A DNA stretch of 64,000 nt from Datnioides undecimradiatus (taxonomy: Eukaryota > Chordata > Actinopteri > Lobotiformes > Datnioididae). The DNA is taken from the NCBI GenBank assembly GCA_008933995.1, contig WARS01000036.1, positions 19,949,285 to 20,013,284 on the forward strand. Direction: 5' to 3'. The position numbers were made by a program, and so were the translations under genes. Under the pieces are notes generated by a model. It saw only the letters and a list, made by a program, of their open reading frames with translations, did not search any database and had not been told where the DNA came from. Every line of letters starts with the position of its first letter. Within the stretch, counting starts at the first letter, position 1. Shown one piece after another: positions 12,001-21,897 of the stretch.

Positions 12001-14483
12001 TGCTGTTCTGTGACCAGTGTGTGCCTAACACGTTCTGTTTGTCCGACTCACCTCAATAACCCCCCATCCACCTGCACACCTGCATGCTGTTTGCACTGTA
12101 TTGTCGCCCAAAGAGAGACGTTCAGGAGACTTCTGAAATATGCGCCGTAAGTAGCTGAGCTCAGGCTGACAGTTAGAGTTTAGCATCTGTGTGCACAGCG
12201 TCACGTAGCGCTATTTAAAGCTACGCACGACGTCGTTACTGTGTTACCTGCATTAGCTTTTGCACGGAGCAACACCCAGTCAGTGTTTGAACTTTAAAAT
12301 AAAGGTGCATCCCTCTAAGACAAAACTAAAACCTATGCACTCTTGACATGAATATCACCAGTAATAATCACATTATTAGACAATCGGACGTTTTAACTCA
12401 TCGTCTCCACCAGGTCTTTCTCATTCTGATCTGTTTCAACACGATTCAGTCAAATGCCGGCTGCTGTTAGCGTGCACCGACGTATTTGATCTGTGCAGCA
12501 GCGTGTGTGCCATGTGCAAAAGCGATGAGTAGTTCACAGTTTGTCCTCTTTAATAGCAACCTCTGAGCTCCTGCGGGCGTTCTGCAGGGGTTAGTTTAGC
12601 TGAGCAGACGCCAGTTTTTGGCAAAATAGCATGTAGAACCTTTATTTTGATCAGTTTGTGGTTTAGATTGCCTCGCTGCAGCCACGTTTGCCCTGTTTCA
12701 GACGACAACGGAGCATTTTTAAACTTCAAATCTGAACATCAGGCTCCATGTAAATGCAGTTTTTATCAACACAAATCAGTGGAACCAGTTCGTCTCAGTG
12801 ATCTTTGCCTCTACAACATCACTGGAAACTCTACTGAATCGGCTTTTCGCCTCAGATCAGAGTAAAGCAGGCTGTCGTGTGTTCGTCCACACTCAGAAGA
12901 GGAGCTTCCCGCGGTGCAGATTCACTAAAATATAAGAGAAGCTGTGTTTTTGACTTGCATCGCAACATTTTACTTTAGATTTAAACAGCTGAAGCGTTTT
13001 GGTTTTAAGTTATGACAGAAAGATCGAAGACAGCACTTTTTATTTTGTGCAAACGTCTCAGAGCAGTTTTCCTTTTAGTTTCTGTCTTAAAACTCAACGG
13101 TCGCCGCGGTGCCGCTAAGATCAACCTCTATCCCAGAACCAGCACTTTCTGCAGCCCCCTCTGACCCAGACAAGTCGTGATCTGTACTCACCTGCATGTT
13201 GCAACACTGATACAGCGACAGTGTCCTTGAATAGTTGTGTACTCCAGTAGTTTTCCCACTGAATGCAGCTTTGAACTCACCTTTCTTTCTACAGGCTTAA
13301 TGCATACGAAAAGATGGTTTCCATGGTTTCAGAATTGCTTCAGCCTCCGTTAGCATTAGACTAGCCTCCTGCTGCTTTCCTACTATCAGTTGCACGGTTG
13401 GAGACACGTGGTTAAGGTACTTCTGTAACCAGGGGAACCATCTTCTCTGTCAGCTGTTGTGTCCTCCACCCTGACCTTTCACTTGCACCCCGCTGCCTCC
13501 AGGCGGCCCAGGTGGTGCTGATCGCCCTGTTTGAGCTCAACACCCCGGAGTTCACCATGCTGCTGGGAGCTCTGCCCAAAACCTTCCAGGACGGCGCCAC
13601 CAAGCTGCTGCACAACCACCTGAAGAACTCCAGCAACACCAGCAGCAGCGTGGTACGTCAAACGTTCGACGGCAGGGTCGTCGCGTTTTGATTTAGCGTA
13701 ATCGCTGCTTCCGTGTCTTCCAGGGGTCTCCGAGCAACACCATCGGTCGGACGCCGCAGCGCCACACCCCCAGCAGAACCAGCCCCCTCACCTCCCCCAC
13801 AAACTGCTCCCACGGAGGGCTGTCCCCAAGGTAGCTAACCGCCCGTCTGCTTCCTGTCATTTCCTGTCTAAATGTGGTTACCGACCTAACCAAACGTCTA
13901 ACAGGTGGGTTTGTAGGAGCGTGACGCTGAGTGAGCTGCTCAGAGAGCTCGAACACATCCGTCCTCCCTGCAAAGCCTTCGACTCCCACAGAGCCGATCC
14001 TGGCCGCGCTCCTCTGAGGCGCCGGCCTGATGAAAGCACGTGGTGCTGTAAAACATTTGATAACCAGGCTCTCCGGAGTGAGCCTGTTGCAATAAAGTGA
14101 CAAATAAAGGCACATTTCACCATTTTCCGGCCTTCTTACTCACCCGCGCAATGCAGCCAGTGATTTTCTGAGCCGCTCATTCACCCGAGCCACTGTACAG
14201 TCCTTAACTCTGCAAGCAGAAACCCACAAACCCTGAGAGCGCAGCTGCTGTGTGTCCTGGTTACCTCTCGTTTTGACTACAGCGTGACGTTTAACTTGGA
14301 CTTTGTGGGTTTCTGCTCCTTTCCTCTACATTAACACCTTCCTTTAACCTTTGAGCTCAGACTAGTTTCTTTTTTGTCTTTTCTCTTTCTCTTCCCGCAC
14401 ACTTGTTGTTTTCCCTCCTCCCCCCTCTCTCGTCTCGTCTTGTGGTCCCCCACTTGTCGTCGGTTTCCATCCTCCTCGCCCCG

Positions 14484-14515
<32 letters not shown>

Positions 14516-16283
14516 CCGTCTGTGCATCCTTCCCTCCCGGCTGCGCTGTGGCGAACAGTCGGTTATGGGGTTGGGGTGTCGACGGACTGTCAAAGCACCC
14601 CCCTGCCCCTCCTCCTCCTCCTCCGCCCCACTCCACCCCTGCTGCCCCCTCCCTAAGGGTCCTGCGCAGAGCATACTCACCCAGGTAATGAGGCGGGCTG
14701 AGGGGCTCGGGGAAGCCAGACCCTGATCTTTTTCCTAATCCACACGCTTCCTGTTTCAAAGCTTAAGTTTGTCTCTGAATGTGTATTAACACCAGCACCT
14801 GATGCTGCGACATGTCTAATTCAGCATAGATTAAAGTGTACCTGCAGCTAAACTGCCCCAGTCTCACTGTAAGTGTCTGAAGAGTCAAGTTAAATCTCTG
14901 CTTCCTCCTTTCACACATGCATTTCCTGTAAATCTGTGCCTCTCTCTGTGTCTGTGTGGTAGCATGATGGAGTACGACACCGAGAACATGAACTCGGAGG
15001 AGATCTACAGCTCGCTGCGCGGCGTCACCGAGGCCATCCAGAGCTTCAGCTACCGGAGCCAGGAGGACCTGAACGAGCCAATCAGACAGGAGGGCAAGAG
15101 GGACGATGCAGTAAGTCACAGCGTTTTCATCCGGCGCCGCTTTTCCTGAATATTCCTGATGAGCTTCAGTCCGTGCAGCTGTGTAGGCTGAAATAAGCGG
15201 CGTAGGTGCCGTAAATGTTGATATAAACGCTCAAAGTTCATTTTAAAAGGTGGTAAAAGAGGACACGAGATGCAGGGAAACGAGTTCTGATGTTTCAGTG
15301 TGGCATGCAAAAGACGAGCCCAGTGCATGAAACGTTGCTTCCATAGTTTTTGGTCGTCTGTCCCGTCTCGCAGCCTCTCGTCTGCCGTTCTGTCTTACAG
15401 GCAGGAAGAGAAGGCGTCGCGTCCTCCCCCGGCTCTGACGCCCGCCTTGGTTTGGACATGGTCGAAGGGGGTCGCACGGCCTTGGACAACAAGACCTCGC
15501 TGCTCAACACGCCGTCGCCCCGCTCGTTCTCTGGGCCGCGGAGCCGGGAGTTCGCTCCGTACGGCTACGGTGAAACCATCTGCACGTACGACAAGAGCGC
15601 CCTGAAGGAGGCCGTGTTCGACGATGACGTGGAGCAGTTCCGCGACTGTGAGTTCGTGCGATACGATCGATCAGCGACGCACAAGTCGAAAATATGTCAA
15701 AGGTCATATTTTATATAGAAAAGGCCGAAGGGTCACTTCACTGCAGCGTCAGCGCGTCCTGCAACAACCCTTTTTCTGGCCATACCTCCCTGTCGCCATC
15801 ATCACCCCCCGCCTGCGTGCTGTCACAACGCCCTGCGGGGCTGCAGCCGTGCACAGACGTTCAGTCATGTGTCAGTAGCAGATTTGACCTTTGACGCCGC
15901 TCAGTCGGCTAAACACTGTTCGTAGGCGTCGCCGCGGAGCAGAGCGGCGGAGCCTCATCCGCCGTGTGTTCGCAGTTTGTAGGAGAAGTGTCTGTGCGTC
16001 AGTTGTTGTTGTTGTTGTTGTCATCGTCATCACATCCCTTTTGCTCTGCACCCTCCCCGTCTCCCCCTCTGTCCTCCGGCCTCCCCCACCTCCACCTCCA
16101 TCCCTCCTTAAACCCCCCCCACCCACCCCTCCTCTCCAGGCCGACGGCAGGAAAGCGGTGAAAACAAGATGGCGCTCCCCAAGGTGTTTGCTCCTGGTAA
16201 AGACGCCCCCGCACCCTCCACCCCTCCCTGCCTGACTGACCCACTCTCTGATTCACTGACTGCACCTTTACACTCCACTCACC

Positions 16284-16350
<67 letters not shown>

Positions 16351-19249
16351 ATTCACTCACCTGCACTGACTCCAGCCTGCGCTCAGTATTAAAGCTGGTG
16401 ATGGTGTTTATAACATGTAGACACCTGCAGCTGCAGAACATAGTGCGTAACATTCACACTAACGTCTGCGAAACATCACAGTTACGTATGTTTTGTCCAG
16501 TTTAACATAAAAGATAGTTACATATATTTCTCCTCTCTGCCCTCTGAGGTCGTTTCACCTTATATTTAGACTTAACACAACTGAGAACACAGGAGAGCAG
16601 TCTGAAATGAGCCGAAGTAGAAACCTGACGTTTCCTCTTCATCCTCTCTTGGCTCACAGTCGGTCAGGACCACTCGGACCTGGTGGCCGACCTGCTGAAG
16701 GAGCTGTCCAATCACAACGAGCGCTCCGAGGAGCGTAAAGGCGCCCTGGTGGAGCTGCTGAAGATCACGCGAGAGGACAGCCTGGCTGTTTGGGACGAGC
16801 ACTTTAAAACCATCCTGCTGCTCCTGCTGGAGACGCTGGGTGATAAAGATGTACGCTGCCCGACGGCGCCGCATGAGAGTGTTTGTGTGTGACGACCTGC
16901 TGGAAGCATTCATGCAGACAAACAGATGGATTCACATTTCTGCTTCTGTCCGCAGCACACCATCCGAGCTCTGGCCCTGAGAGTGCTGAAGGAAATCCTG
17001 AGAAACCAGCCGGCGCGCTTCAAAAACTATGCCGAGCTGACCATCATGAAGACTCTGGAGGCCCACAAGGACTCCCACAAGGAGGTAAAGAGCATGTGAA
17101 ATGACCACAATGCACTGCTTTATGTTAAAGGTGCATTAGTTAGCTCTGCTTTGGTCTCCGCCGCCTCCCGAGGGAGCTAGCCACATGCTAAGCCGCTGCA
17201 CGCTCCACATCGTCCACCAGCTACATGCTAACTTTGCATAATGAAATAAATGGTTTGCACACAGTTTGCTCAGAACACAGCACGGTTTAACTCTGCAGCA
17301 TAAAGACATGAAGTGACAGTTTTCAGCTCAAAGTACAGAAAAACTTATTTATCCTTATTATTGTTAAACAGCTTTATAGAGTATGTGTATGTGTGATCCA
17401 CCGTGCACTGGGGGAATGTAACTAAGGACATTTCAGTGCAAATCCACAGTATTTTCATTTCATGCAACTGCTGTTCAACTCCAGTACATCCCAGAGGCAA
17501 CTGTTGTACCTTCCCCTGTCTCCTCTGTGGCTGTAGCCACGTAGAGCCTGACCAGTAAGGGATTTTACATGGGAGGAAACTCCGCAATTAGCAGCTTGAG
17601 CGGCTGATGTTGTGAATTTGTGGCCTGAGTTAAATGAAAACAAACCTCTTCTTCATGGGTTTTGCAGCAGTATGATGAGGTGCTCGGAGGGCTGCTTTCT
17701 CCAACAAACTGAAGAATAGATTTAGTTTTCTGCAGAAAGTAAAGCGCTGATGCAGACATATCAGCTGATATCGGGGGCGTACGGGTCATCAGACGGGACA
17801 AGGAGCTCAGTTAGGACTTTAAAGTAAAGCCTGCTGATGGTGCTCTCATGCATTAACTCGTAGTGGAGTATGTTCACTCACTTTTACCTGCAGCTGCACA
17901 CATCTGGCTCCTGCAGCGCCGTCCGTCATCATGCAGACCGCACGCTTATCGATATGAGAACAATAATAATATCAGGAACTCCTACCTTTGACCCCCAGCT
18001 CGCACACACTCAGGGTCACCTCGAGAGAAATCCCCCTCCCCAGCGCGGGTCAGGTGTGCAGCCGGGTACACAGACTGGGTAAACACGGATCAACCGTCTG
18101 CAACAAATTGAAAATACACAAGATAAACACAGAGAATACCCTGTGGTGACACTTCCAGATCAATAATCATCCACAGTGTGGTTCAAAGTCAGGCGAGGAG
18201 TCCCACTCATCCATCGGAAGCACAGACGGTCTGAACCTTCTGCATCATACGGTGCTTTTTACTGAAAAGGTGAAGGTGACCGGTCTCCTGCGCAGCCGTA
18301 CAGTAAGAGTTTTGTTCGAGGGCACATCTGTGATGGAGGATGCACCGTAAGACTCCTGCAGACACAAACACACAAACACAAGTGAGCTGTCCGTGTGTGT
18401 TTCAGGTGGTCCGTGCAGCCGAGGAGGCGGCGTCCACCCTGGCCGGCTCCATCCACCCCGAGCAGTGCATCAAGGTGCTGTGTCCCATCGTGCAGACCGC
18501 CGACTACCCCATCAACCTGGCCGCCATCAAGATGCAAACCAAAGTCATTGAACGCATCGCCAAGGACTCCTTACTGCAGCTGCTGCCCGACATCATCCCC
18601 GGACTCCTGCAGGTCTGCGCCTGAGGCCCAAACGCCACAAACCGCTGGTTCAGACAATGATTTCAGTGAAACATCTATAAATTTATTAGGATTTTAGATT
18701 AAATAGAAAACAAAGTGTCTTCTGCTGCAGCTGCAGGTGGACACAGTTTGATAAAACTCACAGGACGACGACCAAAAACACTCTTTTTGTATCTGAAGTG
18801 AATAAACTGTGTTTGCTAGACATGGGTGTCAAACGCTCGTCCTGTGTCATGTGGATTAAACGAAGCTAATGCAGGTTTTTTGCCGACAGAGAGGCCAGAA
18901 ACATCCCCGTCGGCTCCAAAAAGGCATATTTGGACAATGTTCATATTTGGACACTGGGAATTATTTGCCTTATTTGTCCCTGGAAATGTTTGCGTGTACT
19001 CTGCTCTATTTGCGACTCCTCCCACGTTCCTGCTGACCCCCGGTGTGTGTGTATGTGTGTGCGCGGGGGGCGTGCGCGCCGTGCCTGATGCTGCCTCGTC
19101 TCTCCGCAGGGCTATGACAACACAGAGAGCAGCGTTCGCAAGGCCAGCGTGTTCTGTCTGGTGGCTATCTACTCTGTTATTGGCGAGGATCTCAAACCCC
19201 ACCTGGCACAGCTCACGGGCAGCAAGGTACCGACCGGGCCAAGTCTTTG

Positions 19250-19288
<39 letters not shown>

Positions 19289-20970
19289 CTTGGACAGATG
19301 TGGAGCCTTATCGTCTTCCCATGTTGTTATTTCTGAGCAGGTTTCAGCCGGTCGGCCAATTATAAAGCCCCGGGGTCATATTTGCCCCACTTCCACTGCA
19401 TGTGTCCTTGGGTTATATAAGGGTTGAGGTCTGAGGGTCATGTTCACCTGAATGTTCACCATCACCACCACCACCCTCCACCTATGATCTGATAAAATGT
19501 GTGACTCGTTAAACACAGAGGTATTAATCAGATTATTAGTAGATCATGTTGAAATAATCAGTATTATAATATAACGCTGTGTCAGCATTAAAAAAGCACC
19601 CCAGTGTGATGCTGGCGACACTTTATAGATCCCGATCCCGTGAAGGCAGCACAGAGCTGGGCCACAAACAGTCGTTGCCGTGGAAACGACACAGATGACA
19701 GGTTTCTGCGAGTAAGCGCCGATCAACAACGCGTCAGCGCCCCCGTTTTCAAAAACATCGCGCACCTGAACGCAGCACGAAATGATCTTCCTGCAGATCA
19801 TCATCATTTCCTTAAGGCTCTGCGGGGAAGATGCTGATTGGTCCCCTCAGCAAAGACCTGACTGATGTGATGCTTCTGCTGTTCATCATCTAACATCTCC
19901 TGTGTTTTGCCTGTTTGCAGATGAAGTTACTGAACCTGTACATCAAGCGAGCCCAGACGACCAACAGCAATAGCAGCAGTTCCTCGGACGTCTCCTCGCA
20001 CAGTTAATGGCGGTTTCGTCTGGAACCCCCGCGGTTTGACGGCGGCCGGCGCCGCCCGAGACGTAGCCGCGCTTCTTTCAGACTTCTCCGTCTCTGAGCT
20101 TCCCCTCCACCTCATCAAGACCAAGCTCCACTGCGCTTTTCTCCTGTTTTCGAGGGGGGCTCCTCTCAGCCTGCCGTTTAGCTCCTCCTCCCCACCTTCG
20201 CTCCGGGAATGTTGAATGTAACCGTGGATTTGGTTTTAGACCGGTGGGGGAGGGAATCAACACAATTTGGAGTTTTTGGATATTGGAAATGCACTTTCTC
20301 TTCCTCCTCCACGCCGCCTGCAGTGAGTGAAGGAGGCCCGCCGCTCCTCCGGCCTCCAGAGTTTGACACATTCATCGTCAGAGCGGAGGAAACTGAGCAG
20401 GAGCGTTTCAGTTTGGGGATGAAATGTCATTTGGCTGGCCCAGTGATGGTGACGAGCCCGTAGCTTCCAGCTTCTGGGGTGAATTCTGTTGTTTTCACAT
20501 CATAGAAACCAAATATTGTCAGAGAAAAAGAGAAATATTCGAGGAAAAATGGAAAAAAAGCAGCAAAGTTGGAGAATTTTCAGTTCTTTTAAGTTTCTTG
20601 ATGATCACGGTGGCTCACAGAAGCCTGTGCGTCATCGCAGACTTTTGTTTTAATGCTAATTGCTAATTAAGAGTGGCTGAACTCCCCTGTTCAGGAGCGT
20701 TACGGCGCAGTGTTTCGCTCAACAAGTCGCCGAAAGATCATTTTCCAGCCACTCCATTGACAATCCTTCAAATTTAGTGCCGATGTTCAGAAGAGTCCAG
20801 TCTTGACATTCACAATCAGCGGAGCGCCGCCACCGCCGCCGCTCTCGCCAGTTTGTGGCGTCTCACCTGCAGATCTGAGGCCGCTGCTCAGCCCCGAGCG
20901 ACTCTGCGCGAGGAGGACGTCTGTTGTAAATACTGCAGAGAGAGACGGTGAAAGACATTACCAGGCCTTA

Positions 20971-21013
<43 letters not shown>

Positions 21014-21843
21014 TGTTGACTGGGACTGCAGAGGGTGAGGTGGATGTACAGCACTGCAGCTCTGAACTGTGAATCTGCAGCAGGACGGCGGCGTGTGCGC
21101 TGACCTGCGATGATGCGAAAACAGTATTAAGTCGTTGGGTTTCCTCCGTCGCCCCGAGCTTCTGCAGTAACCCCCGAGCCCGCGCAGACCGGGGTATTTT
21201 GTACATAACACTTTTGTGACCGCCGCTTCGCAAAACTTTTACAACGGAAAACAAACAAACAAACAAACAAACAGAACACGTTTACTCTCTCACTTTGTTT
21301 GCACGTCAGCAGAATAGCTTGCATGTAACCTGCAGCGCGCGGCGGCCCCGTGCTGCGCTGAACGCGAGGCCCGGGGTCCTCCAGCTGTCCAAGTGCACTT
21401 GTGACATCATCAGATCTCCCGGCGGAGGAGGCGGCGGCCGCGTTCACCGCGCTCACGCTGGGCTGTTGAGAGGCCACGCCTCTGCTCGCGGCTGTTATTG
21501 TTTGAATTTCAGTGTTAATTTTAAGGTGTCAGGAAGCTTTAACGCGCTGGACTCGACGTCTTTTTACTATTATCCTGATTATTGTCGGACATGATTTGGT
21601 TCATCACGCAGTCCATCTGCTGTAGGAAGGGTTCGGACTATTTATGCCTTTTTAATTCTGTTATCTCATTTCCTAACTTCTGGCAAAGTCATCGTAATAT
21701 TAACAATAATAATAATAATAACGAGTGTTTTCATGTAGGGAGTCCACGGGGGGGGGGGGGCATCACCGTGGTTATTTAAGTAAATGAATGTACAGACTTT
21801 ACGTGTGTTATACTTCGCTTTTTAAGTATCGGTACTGAAATGA

Positions 21844-21897
<54 letters not shown>

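Noticed and set aside
16290-16352. Open frames made of Val-Cys or Thr-His repeats
   Set aside because: Products of the TG/CA microsatellites, not proteins.
1-20000. U4atac snRNA gene expected in a clasp1 intron by analogy with human
   Set aside because: I looked for its conserved 5' stem region on both strands and saw no match; the human gene lies nearer the 5' end of CLASP1, outside the part covered here.
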